Shown here piece after piece: positions 10,795-22,262 of a stretch of 64,000 nucleotides of DNA; position 1 is the stretch's first letter, and each line of letters starts with the position of its first letter. The notes below the pieces were generated by a model. The model searched no databases. It had not been told where the DNA came from and saw only the letters and a list, made by a program, of their open reading frames with translations. A program made the position numbers and the translations under genes. Source of the DNA: Deroplatys truncata (Eukaryota; Arthropoda; Insecta; Mantodea; Mantidae); the NCBI GenBank assembly GCA_030765065.1, contig CM060979.1:103094350-103158349 (forward strand), given 5' to 3'.

Positions 10795-11470
10795 GACTCT
10801 CTCTCCTCGTGTAACATGATCTGCACTGCAATTAGGATACCACTCTCTTTCCCTATCGTCTCACCTGCAGCTAGGATACGTCTCTCTCTCCTCGTCTCAC
10901 ATGATCTGCACTGAGTTAGGATACCACTCTCTCTCCCTCCCGTCTCACCTGCAGCTAGGATACGTCTCTCTCTCCTCGTGTCACATGATCTGCACGGAGT
11001 TAGGATACCACTCTCTCTCTCCTCGTCTTACATGATCTGCACTGTAGTTATGATACCAGTCTCTCTCTCTCTCTCTCTCCTTCTTGTCTCACATGTTCTG
11101 CACTGCAATTAGGATACCACTCTCTCTCTCCTCGTCTTACATGATCTGCACTGTAGTTATGATACCAGTCTCTCTCTCTCTCCTCGTCTCACATGATCTG
11201 CAGAGTTAGGATACCACTCTCTCTCTCCTCGTCTTACATGATCTGCACTGTAGTTATGATACCAGTCTCTCTCTCTCTCTCCTTCTTGTCTCACATGTTC
11301 TGCACTGCAATTAGGATACCATTTTCTTTCCTTCTCGCCTCACATCTTCTGCTCTGTAGTTACGATACCATTCTCTTTCCTTCTCGTCTCACTCGTTATG
11401 CAATGCAGTTAGGATACCATCTCTCTCCTTCTTGTTTCACATGTTCTGCATTCAGTTAGGATACCACCTC
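10795..11470 (+). repeat. CT-rich minisatellite, about 14 units of 37-62 bp
   Basis: Each unit combines a run of CTCTCTCT with CCTCGTCTCACATGATCTGC, then ACTGCAGTTAGGATACCA. Unit length varies mainly with the CT run and with a deletion of ATGATCTGC in some units. Units alternate in type: GATCTGCACTGTAGTTATGATACCAG recurs as every second unit near 11030, 11145 and 11240, giving a higher-order dimer of about 100 bp. Units near the right end are more diverged. The reading frame at 11193-11459 is a by-product. Confidence 0.95.
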
Positions 11471-12365
11471 TCATACAGCCGAAGGGTTTCGCGCAAACTT
11501 GGTTGCTTCACTAATGAATACAAGCAATGTTTTGAATGCCTAATGCTTGTATTTGTACACATTTTTCGTATTCGTAAGCATTATCCATCACTTTGGAACT
11601 ATGTCGCATAATCATAATTGCAATTTTTTCATCTGGGCCTCACCCCTATGTCAAAAGATTCTTTGATTTACGGATCATTTGACTCATTTCTGTAAATATT
11701 ACAACTCAGAAGTCTGTCTTACGCTAAATTTTATCCACGTTCTTGTCAACTCTCCATAAAATTCTACGTGGAAAACTGCGCAAAACCTTAAATTTTCAAA
11801 ATGCCGTTTTACTTCCCAAAACTTCGAGGGGTAATATATTTTATGGCCTCTTGGATTATAAATATTCAGGAAATTGTTAGGATATGCATCCGCAGGTCTG
11901 AAATGTAATAGTCAAAAACGAATAGTCGGACATACCGAAGTTCGTACTTAAGTAAGGTATCCTTTAAGGATGCGAGGCGAAGAGTTTCAGGGCATTCCAC
12001 TTACATCAAACATCTCTTTAAGTGGACTATTTTCCGTTCCATTTTGCTATCTCAGAAATTGTTTTAAATGATTTTATTTACTATGCAATATAGTTAGTAT
12101 AATTCTATGATAAACCGAATATTTTGAAGTCATATTCAATAGCTAGTCTTCTCGTTTTAATGAATTTATAACAGGGGAAACAGTAAAAGTTAGGATAGAA
12201 ATAGAACTCATTAAAACATACCTTTTGAATGAAATTAAATCTCTGTGGCAATTATTTATGAGAAAATTTCACAGGTATTCGTTTAGAGTCTCTACGTTTC
12301 AGCGGTTTCTCTAAAATGTGGAGCGCTCGTATGTTGTTTTTCTAGTTTTTTTAGAATTATTCAAC
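11471..12365. other. No recognisable feature
   Basis: AT-rich sequence; no ORF or shared repeat that I recognise with confidence. Confidence 0.35.
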
Positions 12366-12605
12366 GTACTTACTACATATCTACCACAGGTTGCAGACAC
12401 TGATGGTGCATAAAATTAAATGATACTTGGGAAAGTAAACTTAAGAAGAAACGTTACAGGCGCATGTTTTGGATACCTCCCCGGCAATTGCCAGTTATGA
12501 GGACTAAGGAAAATAAGAACTCACTCAGGGAAGATAGTCTTGGCGTGATTTGAACCGCGGACTCATCGTTTATGAGTGTGTTCCCTTATTCCCTTTGGCA
12601 ACCGG
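12366..12605 (-). mobile_element. SINE-3, tRNA-derived
   Basis: The minus-strand head contains a box B-like GCGGTTCAAATCACG. The body includes a CTTCCCTGAGTGAG block, a CCGGGGAGGTATCC block and the CAGTGTCTGCAACC 3' region. Related copies lie at 34893-34985, 40385-40580 and 51228-51492, all on the minus strand. Confidence 0.75.
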
Positions 12606-12689
12606 GTCGATTTTCTTATGGCTAATTAGCGGTTTGCCTTTTAAACAGTTGCCTATCGCCACAGCCTCCTAGATGCAGTAAATTATGTA

Positions 12690-13130
12690 TTTCGTAGTTA
12701 GGACTAGTCAGACAGAGGGCTCCCTATTAACTGGAGCAAAGCACCGTACATAGCCTATAGTGGGCCCTTTGTGCTTCCAACATGATCCCTGGGAGGAAGA
12801 GATGAAGGGGAGACCCGAAGAGCAACTAGTCCCGGACAATAATATGCGCCAGCACCCTAACAATTCCAAAACAATACCAACCCTGAAATCGGCCTAGCCC
12901 TGCCTTAGCCACCCGCAACCTGAGGTCCTAGGAGTAGAAGAGACAACTCTCAGGAAAGAAGGGACCCGGTAGTCCCGCGAAGCGCCACGGAGAAATATCT
13001 TCATAACGCAAATTCCACCGTCCCGCCCAACTAACCACCGTCACCTGACTCTACAGCCCTTTGGGGAGAAAAAGATGAAAGGAGATGATGGATAGGAAAT
13101 TCGTGGTAGAATGATTTCATTATTCGCTTC
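12690..13130 (-). mobile_element. SINE-5-like body, diverged
   Basis: This shares TAGTCAGACAGAGG, CCTTTGTGCTTCC, GGGAGGAAGAGATGAAG, CGCAACCTGAGG and AAAGGAGATGATGGA with 14540-15065. No clear tRNA-like head is attached. Confidence 0.6.
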
Positions 13131-13685
13131 ATCAGTTCGGTTCTTTGTTACTATTGTTATTGAAACCGAAACATTTTAAATTGTTGTAAAATATGAAATT
13201 TGAATATAAATTAGAAGTTTATAGTTAAATATGGTGTTATTTTTCGAATATTTTGCTGTTGTACTTCTCGATTTTTCCAGCTTGGGTATAAATGTTACAG
13301 GATCGATAGTTCTTTTGCTTATATTGGCTTACTTTATAAAGGGTTAACTCTTTACTCAAACTCCTTTATACAAGAAAGTGACCATCATCTAATTGACAGC
13401 ATTCCTAAGCAAGCACTTAACTGATTAGTATGTGGAGGATAGAAAACTGTTACTCTCTATGTATAATATGTAGAATTTCCACAAAATAATTATAGATTTT
13501 GAAAGTTGGTGGTTGTCACTTATTGTACTTTTTACGTTTCTACCGTTCTCTATAATGTTATTGATAAACAATATCATATTTCGCCTACATTTCTTTTTTT
13601 CTTTTGTTATCTTAGTAGTTTTGAATTGTATTTTAAGACAAACACATTTTGGTAAATATTTAGCATAGATCGTATACAGGGTTAA
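13131..13685. other. AT-rich, no recognisable feature
   Basis: The 87-residue ORF at 13425-13688 (minus) is lysine/asparagine/isoleucine-rich with no known domain, as expected for chance ORFs in AT-rich DNA. Confidence 0.35.
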
Positions 13686-14001
13686 CACCTCCTAGGACTT
13701 ACAACCGTGCCTAGGGTCAGAGGCCTTTAGAGGAGCAGACGAACATTGAATCAGAGAATGAAGTACGGGGGATCATCGGCTCGTATGAGAGTGAGAGAAG
13801 AAGATGATATGAAATGAAGGCGAAAGGGATGAACGGAAGGTGATGATTGAACAATTGTTGGAATTAACGGCGGAGGAAACTGGAGAAAATTCGCCCAGAC
13901 GCCGCTTCGTCCATTACAAATCCCACATGTGGTCTCCAGCGATCAAACCTGGGCCCCTTGGTGGGAGGCGAGAGGTCTAATCACTCGGCGACGGGGCAGC
14001 C
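13686..14001 (-). mobile_element. SINE-4, tRNA-derived
   Basis: The head on the minus strand has a box A-like region (CGAGTGATTAGACC) and box B GGTTTGATCGCT. The body includes CATATCATCTTC and ends in the TAGGCACGGTTGTAAGTCCT motif. It matches 45955-46565, which is split by a SINE-2. Confidence 0.75.
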
Positions 14002-14539
14002 GCGTAAATCTTTATGTAACCAAATATAGGCTGAAAGTTCTCATTATACGTATTAAAATGTCAGATGAACTACAACTACACAGGTAACCCATTGCCACAG
14101 GTCTTATTAGATCTGTTGTTAAATAAGAGATTCATATACACACTACATACTTCTAAACATATCATTTTAGAGCAAAAAATATAAATATATTGCATTGGTA
14201 ACCGAAAATAAATATCAGTTAAGCGTTTTTGAAGGTTTGGAAAATTCAAAGCCAGAGACGATACTCGAAAAACGAATTTTCTACTTTCTTTGTGGCCAAA
14301 TTGTTTTGGAAGTTTACCGGGCTACATGAATAAGATGAGAAAGATTTAATGGACATCGAATAGGTCTTGTCACAGAGGAACACATCATCAAAGAAAGCCT
14401 AAGGTTTATGATTCGAATCACGGCCGTGGCATTGTGCTTTCAAAGCTTGTTCAACCCTCAAAACAAAAACAAAGCGAACAGCCTCTGTGGTCAAAGATCA
14501 GCGTTCTGTCTTCGCAAACCAGAAATCCTGGTTTCAGCA
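14002..14539. other. No recognisable feature
   Basis: AT-rich sequence. The ORF at 14434-14655 runs into the SINE-5 copy and has no domain of its own. Confidence 0.35.
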
Positions 14540-15065
14540 CTTGGCTAGAAGATGCTAGAAGTAGTCAGACGGAGGTGCCACAGAGCACAGCACTGCATGT
14601 AGACTATAGAGGGTCCTTTGTGCTTTTAAAAAATATACGTGGGAGGAAGAGATGAAGGACGACGATGTACACTAGCAAGGACGGGATTCCCAACGATTCC
14701 ATCATGACACCAATCCAGCCTCGAGCTGCCGCGGTTAGACCTGCCTTTGCCATCCGCAACCTGGAGGGTCCAGCAGTCCCGCCAAACACCAGGAGCGAGT
14801 CTTTCCAAAGCCGCCCTGCCGCAACACACCATTACAACTCTGAAACAATTGAGGTGAAACAGATGAAAGGAAATGATGGAGACAATAAATGATAGACAGA
14901 AAATTCCTGATAGTAGAGAAGCTACTCCAGCATTCGCACCTGAGGAAACCACGAAAACAAACGAAGGGCAGAAAGGCCTGTCCGATAGGAATCAAAACCT
15001 GGACCTCCGAAATCCTAACCTCACACGTTACCGCGGAGCCATCTCGCTCGGTCTGGATGGTATTC
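14540..15065 (-). mobile_element. SINE-5, tRNA-derived, long
   Basis: The head on the minus strand carries a box A-like GATGGCTCCGCGGTAACG and a box B-like CCAGGTTTTGATTCC (near 14985-15055). The long body contains GCGAATGCTGGAG, CATTTCCTTTCATC, the GGTTGCGGATGGC block and CTTCATCTCTTCCTCCCA. All overlapping ORFs here lie within the SINE and are not genes. Related copies are at 12690-13130, 23585-24645 and 41345-41818. Confidence 0.7.
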
Positions 15066-15954
15066 CCTATCCTCCGCAGCGCCTGGAACTATGCATCTGA
15101 ATGTAAGTGCATTCCACCGCAAAAGGTTAATATAACAAACACGAACCTGCAGTTTAATCCGTCACTAACATCATGAGTTCTTTCTCAAACAGATATATCC
15201 GGATATGAAATAGGTTATTAATAACAAGAGGAGAAAACGAACTTTAAGGATAAATAATGAACGATGTTCAGGATTTCATGGATATGACTATGACTGTGAC
15301 TGGCTGCTGGCAGGCTAAGTTTTAGCCCGAGTGAATTTTTCTGCGTGCCCACCCTGAGGGTTTAACCTCAGGATGACTATTTTCAGAGGAAATGATGATT
15401 AAGGATGACGGTTTGTGTTTAGGTAGTAATGATAGAAAGGAGGAAGCATATAGCTCCTCGAGCTGCCTGTTAGGGTGCAGCGGCCCTTCTGCACCCTGGT
15501 GTGTGTGTTTATCAATTTATTTATCAATTTCCTTGATTGGGATTGAATTTTGAGACCAATCATCTCTTGGGTAGGAGGATATGGCTATATTATTTACCGA
15601 AAGAAGATATATGGTTTGTGGTAAAACTGAATAGGATGCGCTATTCTTTCAAATCTGATAACAATCTCAGGGGCTGGGTGTTGATATTCAGATTGTTTAT
15701 ATGTTAAACATAATGAATTGGGGAATTCGTGGAGAGGAACTATGTAAGCAGGCATATGCTTTTCGAAATATAACTGACTTTGTTTTAAAACAAACAAAGT
15801 GTACTAACATTATATTCAAGCAGCAGTGTATAATTTGAAGAAAACGGCTAATGAAAACTAAATGTATGTTCAATAAATCCCTTTATATTTCTTTGCTGAA
15901 GTAACAAATTGTAATTTTATGTTCTTAATTCTTAGGTATAATCCATTAAATTTT
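15066..15954. other. Spacer with two small hairpins
   Basis: Perfect short stems occur at 15353-15372 (CCTGAGG...CCTCAGG) and 15472-15497 (AGGGTGCAG...CTGCACCCT, 9-bp stem, 8-nt loop). They lie in a moderately GC-rich patch at 15280-15500 that looks like a repeat fragment without a tRNA head. No gene is seen. Confidence 0.5.
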
Positions 15955-17012
15955 AACAAGATGGTAACAAATAAAGAGCTGATAGAACAACTAAATAATC
16001 AAGAAGATTGCTACACTTGAACATTTACATAATGAATTCCCGGAAACAAAGTGGCTTAGAATTTATACAGATGGTTCTGCAGATAAATTGTGATACATTG
16101 CCTAGACAATCCACAAATTTTGATGGTGAGGTTGTTGCAATAAACGAACATAAAACAGATATACTACAGGATTGATATAAAAGAAAATAATGTAGTTGTT
16201 CTCACAGACTCAGTTTCTGCCATTCAAGCAATAGAACGATATGATAGTTCAGATGAATCTTATAATATTAAGGATGTGAGATCTTATTATAGATTACACA
16301 AACAAAATTTCAACGGGTAATATTACTGTGGATACCAGCACATGTGAGAGTGAATGATAACGAGACAGCATACTTTCTGGCCAAAAAGGGTGCAGTGTTA
16401 TATTCAAAACCTATAAAGTCTTGTGGACTAGATATGAAACTAAAAAATGTCAAAATTAATATATAAAAGAAATACAATATAATATTTAAAAGGAAATTAC
16501 TAACAACAATTACTCCAAAATAAAAGAAATAGTACAAAAAATAAAAAATGTCCCGAGGAAAGGAGCCGTTGCTCACTTCAGATTAGCCACTAGACATGAC
16601 TATCTGGCGGAACATCTACATAGATTTGGTTTTATGAATGACAAAGCATGTAAAATTTGCAATGCTGGCAAGATTTTAAATGGAGAACACCTACTAGAAT
16701 GCCCAGAATTAAGGAAAGCTGTACCAGATGGGAAGATACACAATTTATATTGGCTAGCAAGGGAAAAATTGATGGATTAAAATCCTGCACATTAAATCAA
16801 CAACAACATGTTCTTAATTAATGCATTTGGATTGATTCATTGTTACCATTTACCTCTAACATTACAAAGATATAAAAATAATTGTACCAGAAAGTAACAT
16901 AAAACCTAACGCTTAACCTACAATGTAGAAAAAGTAATCATGTTGTTGATGAGCGATTGCTCCAAAATAAAAGCCGCCGATATGACGGCCATATAAACGA
17001 GAAAAAGAATCA
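15955..17012 (+). pseudogene. Non-LTR retrotransposon 3' part: RNase H and C-terminal zinc-finger region
   Basis: Around 16045-16080 the frame reads IYTDGSADK, the first RNase H motif. Around 16196-16240 it reads VVVLTDSVSAIQAIE with the next catalytic D. Around 16325-16390, in another frame, comes the motif for IPAHVRVNDNETAYFLAKKG. From about 16545 to 16777 an open segment encodes GAVAHFRLATRHDYLAEHLHRFG, then CKICNAGKILNGEHLLECPE, the C-terminal cysteine/histidine motif of Jockey/R1-type elements, ending in LMD-stop. The 3' region (16960-17012) has AAAGCCGCCGATATGACGGC and the short tail AATCAAATCAAAT. Several frameshifts and stops show it is dead. The reverse transcriptase domain is not present. 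Confidence 0.85.
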
Positions 17013-17089
17013 AATCAAATTATGTGTTATAGTCATGTATCTTTCACACTTTTCTAAACATTATTATTGTACGTTGCATGTGTAGTAAA

Positions 17090-17215
17090 AGGATTTCTGC
17101 AAACGTTTATCTCGATTAACAAGAAGTATGATAGAAAAGTAAAGTAGTCTGAAGAAAAGATAGAAGTAACCGAAAGTGGATAGAAAATGCCATGTAAATA
17201 TAACACATAAGACTT
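17090..17215 (-). repeat. Family A repeat, partial 5' portion
   Basis: It contains GCAAACGTTTATCTCGATTAACA, then, toward the right, AGAAAATGCCATGTAAATATAACACAT, the 5' end of family A on the minus strand. Confidence 0.6.
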
Positions 17216-17264
17216 TTATATTTCACAACAAGAAAGGAAATGTTTATGAGCGTTTAACAAATTC

Positions 17265-17265
<1 letters not shown>

Positions 17266-17298
<33 letters not shown>

Positions 17299-17318
17299 TA
17301 CTACTACTACTACTACTA
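17266..17318 (+). repeat. (ATT)n-(ACT)n compound microsatellite
   Basis: ATT units switch to ACT units without interruption. Confidence 0.97.
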
Positions 17319-18039
17319 TCATCACTAGCCCATCCTTTGTTGATTTCTACAAGGCAGAGAAGTTTAGGATTTCAAAGTAAATGGTATCAGAGCATACAAG
17401 GATAGTTCTACGATCATCACAAATGAATAATGTGTACAGTGAAACAATTTTACAACAGCTGTTTAGGGTCCAGATCGTTTTCATTTATCTCTATACTAAT
17501 TAAAGGATTTAGAAATACAAGGTACTGTTTTAGAGAATGTAGAAGAAAAATTGATTTCTGCTTTAATTGAATTTGTAGTATTTGCTTTTTAGGATACATG
17601 TAATCCTATATTCCCATTTTATTTATATCATACGTTTTATAAAATGTTATTCTTTGAGTTTTAATAAACGAGTCCTAATTTTGCGCACCTGTATTTTTTA
17701 CAAGGAATAGCGTGTAAAATTCTTACTGGAACACAAATCTAGTTTGATCTTTCACTCTTTAGTTAGTTAAACAAATAAACTACAAGTAAATTAAAAGTAA
17801 ATATGTAAACGAGCTTTTGTTCCAAATCTAAGACTCCTAGTACACATATTTCTTTGAAAACTAATTTTTCCTTTCGGAAAAATTTTTAATAGCACGCCAA
17901 AATTAATCGTCTAACAATCATAGCAGCGACGATATTTTTCCCAATTTCCTCCGTGATTATAAACTAATAGCAATAAACTGCGAACATTTTTTTTATTATA
18001 AACCAAATCTGTTCCTTGCTCCTTCCATACGTTAACTTT
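17319..18039. other. AT-rich, no recognisable feature
   Basis: No ORF or shared repeat recognised. Confidence 0.35.
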
Positions 18040-18902
18040 TTATACTTTGTCTACTACGTATAGTAAGTAGGGGAAGTATAGTATTCCACCCAAAAATTCA
18101 ATACCGAGATTTCACCGGAAATACATGTTTTGAGATCCCCTGAATTCAAAAAAAGCATTTTTGGAAACATGCCCGTGTGTGTGTCTGTCTGTGAACAGCA
18201 TAACTCAGAAACGAACAGTCGGATAAACACCAAACTTGGTATTTAGGTTCAGTATCTTCCAGAGCTGCGACACGAAGGTTTTCAAGATAATCCCCACCCC
18301 AGATTACCCTTTACATGGAACATTTTTCGAACATTTTAATTTTCTCAAGAATGGCTCTAACGATTTTGATTAAAATATCATATGTTTAAGATATTTTCAT
18401 GACAAATAAAATGTATATCTTGAATTTTCTGGGAATGTCTCCAAAAGTATTCTTCATTGTAAACGACTTTTGCATAACTGGTACACCATAAGAGATAGAC
18501 AAAATTTTACTACACAAAAAATGTAGATCGCGTTAAAATACACAATTTATGTCAGATACATTTTTTTGTTGAGTGAACCATTTTCGAGATATTGCTTGTT
18601 ATTCCCTTAAATTTTTCAATACTTATTTTCTCAAATGGGAATTCGTTATTCATTTTTTGTCTTGGATATGCAAAGAGTATTAATCTGTGGCAAAGGGAGT
18701 GGTGCTGCACCTAGCAACCAGCTATTAAGAGATACGTATGTGCTTAAAGGCTGCTGTATTTCTATATTGTCCTTGTAAATATATATTCCCCTTACATCTA
18801 CAAGAAACGAGTCTGCAAATGTTTATCTCGATTAACATGAAGTAGATGGAGATTGAGCGTTTGTAAAAATAGTTTTACAAGAGTAGAGAAAGTCATGTGA
18901 AT
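18040..18902 (-). repeat. Family A repeat, near full-length copy
   Basis: This is a minus-strand copy of the element described at 52530-53434. The 3' end is at the left (CTACTACGTATAGTAAGTAG, 18051-18070) and the 5' end at the right (AGTAGAGAAAGTCATGTGAA). The internal CA microsatellite is short here (18175-18195). Its youngest parts are highly similar to the plus-strand copies at 25327, 33562 and 52530. Confidence 0.88.
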
Positions 18903-19001
18903 CATTGTCCCACTCTTCCATTAGACGACATCCAAAATTAGTGTAAAATATAATTGAATATTGGGGGCTTATCACGTATGTAACAGGGAAGTAGAATGGT
19001 A

Positions 19002-19845
19002 CAGTAGAACCCTGCTTAAGCGACTAATGTGAACAGAGTCCTTTCGGATAGCCCTTTTTTCGATAATCGATGGTAACGATTTTAAGCAGCGGAAGGAAAA
19101 AATAATTGTGTCCAAATGTAATAATTTTTAATAAAAACTACTACTATGTACAGAATTAGAATATACATTACGGTATTTAGAAGGACTATTTCATAAAATC
19201 AGTAATTTTTTCAGAACTTTCTTCTCGCAACGCTTATGAGCAGCTGTATCACGTCACCATTGTATAAGCATTATATCTGTTGGTGTTTATTCACTGCTTT
19301 GTTTTGCGAACGCAAGGCAACCTAAAAACAAAACGTTTTGTATTATTGACAGTGCGTAATTCAATATTCCCCGTTAAGATTTGAGTACGAATTTGTAGTC
19401 CTTACTTCTAATGATTTGAATCCTTCGTCACTGTCACTCTGATCTCTTACTGTCACTGAAACTCTTAGAGTTTCTGTTCAATGCTTATTACAGATATTTT
19501 CTTTTTGCTGACATCTTAAACACCAATAAAACACCAACACCGCCGTAAAATAGTAGGGGCCTCCGCACTGACAGCCTGTGCAAGCAGTTAACACTTGTTA
19601 GAAACGTACAATATTGGGGTAGTGGGTGAGTATTAATTGCGTACAATATCATGTACCTGCATTAGAAGTCAGTGTTGAGCAAAAGAACGTTGCCAATTGT
19701 CCCAGCAACGCTGCCAGAGCGATTTTGAGCACCTCGTATTTTTTTATTTATTCTTTATTACTTTCTTTTCCTTCATTCTTTCTCTGTTTTTTCCTTCCTT
19801 TCCCAGATTTCGGTTAAGCGCATTCGATTAAGCGGGGTTTTAATG
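19002..19845 (-). mobile_element. Pogo/Tigger-like transposon relic
   Basis: The left end CAGTAGAACCCTGCTTAAGC (19002) and the right end, read in reverse as CATTAAAACCCCGCTTAATC (19845), are terminal inverted repeats of the pattern typical of Tigger/pogo elements. TA precedes the left end. The right flank has mutated to CA. On the minus strand near 19430 a short acidic stretch (SDSDEGFKS) resembles the acidic tail of pogo-type transposases. No open transposase frame remains. Length is 844 bp, so it is a deleted or decayed derivative. Confidence 0.7.
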
Positions 19846-19847
19846 CA

Positions 19848-21449
19848 TTGAAATTTGAGGATGACTTTCCCAGTGTTCCGCAGCAGAATTTATTTCACTC
19901 TTGAGTATCAAGTAACAGAAACATTTTGCAATAAATATTCTGTATTAGAGAGGAATCATACGATTTTCTGAACGCACGAACAAGGGATATCTTGACTAAT
20001 AAGGCTTGTAAACCCGGACCAACCGATCCTCCTAATTGAAACGGCGCTGCGGATTAGTTCTCATAGCTTTACAGAATAGCTGGGAAAAAAAGAAGTGTGG
20101 TCCAGCCACAGAAACTCATCTTCGCCTCTCAGCATTCCATTGAAATGGGATACAACATCCCAAACCCGGGGGCGTGACCTCCCCGCATTCCGAGACCAAA
20201 CCGATGTTATAACAGCGATAAAAAAGAGAGACTTTGCACTGGTCTCGCTTTCGACAAGCCTGACCCCTCCCCCCTCTCCTGCTCTCATGCTACTTACACA
20301 CATATCCTGAGAGCACGCTGTGCTTGCTGTTGGATTTTCAGTAAAATCTCTCGTCGAAGCTTTTCGCTGGGAAAAAAAGTGAGAGGAAAAAGGAGCTTGA
20401 GCTCAAGTGATGCTTGATATTGAAATCTGTGAAACATCGGGCCTCGCCTTGGCCGGGTCTGTAGCCCGCAGGAGCACGAGAGAACGAGAGAGACAAAAAA
20501 CTGCAAAATATTTGAAGCTAGGGGACAGACGACCCTGCTGCTGAGAATGAATATACATGAGTTGTCAGCCAGCAGGGCAAGGGAGGGGATATGACACCAA
20601 TTATGAAGCATTTGGTGAATTGATAAGAGAAGGAAAGAGAGGACCAGGGATGGAAGAAGAGAGGGGGGGATATTTCAATTCACACCGTGTGTGTGTATGT
20701 CCACTCCACCAAGCCCTCGTTCGTCTCGGCCGGACTCAACAGTTTCATTTCTGGAAGCATTTTTCTCTATTTTAATTCCTTTTTTTCATTGTTTTTGCTT
20801 CTCATATCTCTAGGGATATGTACTTTAACGAGATGGGTCTATGTATATCATCGGATCTTGTGAGATTTTCGTCGAGGCGAGGGAATTTCTTGCTGTGACC
20901 TCAATTTCTCTCCTAAGGATTCTACACCAAACATCTACGAAGGAAAATCTGATCTGTTCAAACCTCCCTTGCCACTAAATCTATTTCGAAGGTAGGAGGA
21001 CTAGTTTTCATTACATTAATACGTCATCATTATCGACATAAACAATAAACAAAAGGCTATACAGTCTCTAAACAGCCTTCTCCTGTCGCGTAGGACTAAC
21101 TCCAATGAACTCATAAAGTGAACAAGTCCTTAGAAGCATATTTTCCTAATGCGTTTAGTTTGTCTATTGGCAAATGCTGGCATATCCTTTTTCTTTCTTA
21201 TAATTAACTAAACTCTAAGAGGATTTATTTCCACATCACTATGTTTTGCCATTCTAAGACAATATATACAATAGTATAGCAGCCAACCAGCTTTTTATAT
21301 TCTTGGAACCCATCATAAATTTCGGCGAAAGCAGCTAATGCTCCATTTTTGTATACAAGCTAAAAACTCCACATACTAATTACCTATTAGAATTAAGCAT
21401 CACTTTTACATCTACCAGAGGTGGCTTATGGTATTAGCAGCGGCACTTA
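19848..21449. other. Mostly unique sequence including a GC-rich block (20000-20720)
   Basis: 20000-20720 is visibly richer in G and C than its surroundings and contains none of the repeats seen elsewhere. ORFs on both strands (20061-20303, 20294-20611, 20557-20775) are short and show no known domain. It could be an old unique sequence such as a regulatory region or exon remnant, or the body of an unknown repeat. 20721-21449 shows nothing recognisable. Confidence 0.35.
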
Positions 21450-21451
21450 TA

Positions 21452-22260
21452 CAGTGCGGTCATTTTATGTTGAGGCCACGGATCGCTCATATGCGTGCTC
21501 TGTTCAGTGTCTATTACAAGGTTTTTTTCGTTTCGTAACTCCCGCGTTAGTGATATTAACATGCATTTTAATGAGAACTAACCTTATTATAAGTGGTGTC
21601 GGAAGTAGTGTCCATTTCCCGGCATCTTCGTATGAAATTTCCATTCACTCGCATAAATTCTTCTTGCGGAATATTCATATGTTATGTTTTTATATTGTCC
21701 TTAACTTCATCTATGGTATGGAGATTGTTCCTATAAACTTTACTTTTTAGGGTTCCGCACAAATACATGTAGCAATTTCGTCAACATTTTCCTCCGTTAG
21801 AAGATTTCGTTTTCGTTTCTTAGGTGTAGCGCTTAGCAATCCCGTTGTCCTAAGCTTATTAACTAGAAATCTAACAATTTCTCTATCTGAAACTGGAATA
21901 CCAGAAAATTTCTCCAGAAATGTCTATGCATCTGTCTAAATCATTCGGTTTTTACGTATGTATAGTACATGGAAATTCGTTTATCAATTCATTGATAAAT
22001 TTGTCGGCAGCATTGCAGTGGACTAATAATACGACATTAACACTCTTAAGAAAATCATGCACAACACAGATGTCTTGAATGAACTTTCAGCTTTGAGATG
22101 CACAACTCTCTTTGCAGCACAAACACAAAGCAATAACTGAAGTACAGCTGGTAACGATAACCTTGAACCAGTTGTGCATAGGAAAAGTACCGAAGTCACT
22201 GCAATACAGCATGCTACGCATATAGCCGGTCTGCGGCCTCACCTTAAAACGACCGCACTG
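21452..22260 (-). mobile_element. Mariner-like transposon, internally deleted (family of MITE-B)
   Basis: Ends are CAGTGCGGTCATTTT (21452) and, in reverse, CAGTGCGGTCGTTTT (22260), with TA flanks (21450-21451 and 22261-22262). The subterminal bases also mirror each other (GTTGAGGCC / GGTGAGGCC). It keeps parts of a transposase on the minus strand. The shorter element at 5477-7937 shares both ends. Confidence 0.85.
21590..21915 (-). pseudogene. Mariner-like transposase remnants
   Basis: The minus strand near 21780-21910 reads EKFSGIPVSDREIVRFLVNK, then TPKKRKRNLLTEENVDEIA, which fits the N-terminal helix-turn-helix region of a widespread arthropod transposase family. Immediately after, near 21610-21720, comes IPQEEFMRVNGNFIRRCRK, which fits that family's extreme C-terminus. 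The DDE catalytic core between them is missing, so this is an internal deletion product. Stops and frame changes are also present. Confidence 0.75.
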
Positions 22261-22262
22261 TA

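Noticed and set aside
10795-11470. CRISPR array
   Set aside because: The units are adjacent tandem repeats of variable length without unique spacers, in a eukaryotic context.
20061-20775. Overlapping short ORFs in the GC-rich block as a gene
   Set aside because: Short, on both strands, without known domains or convincing splice structure.
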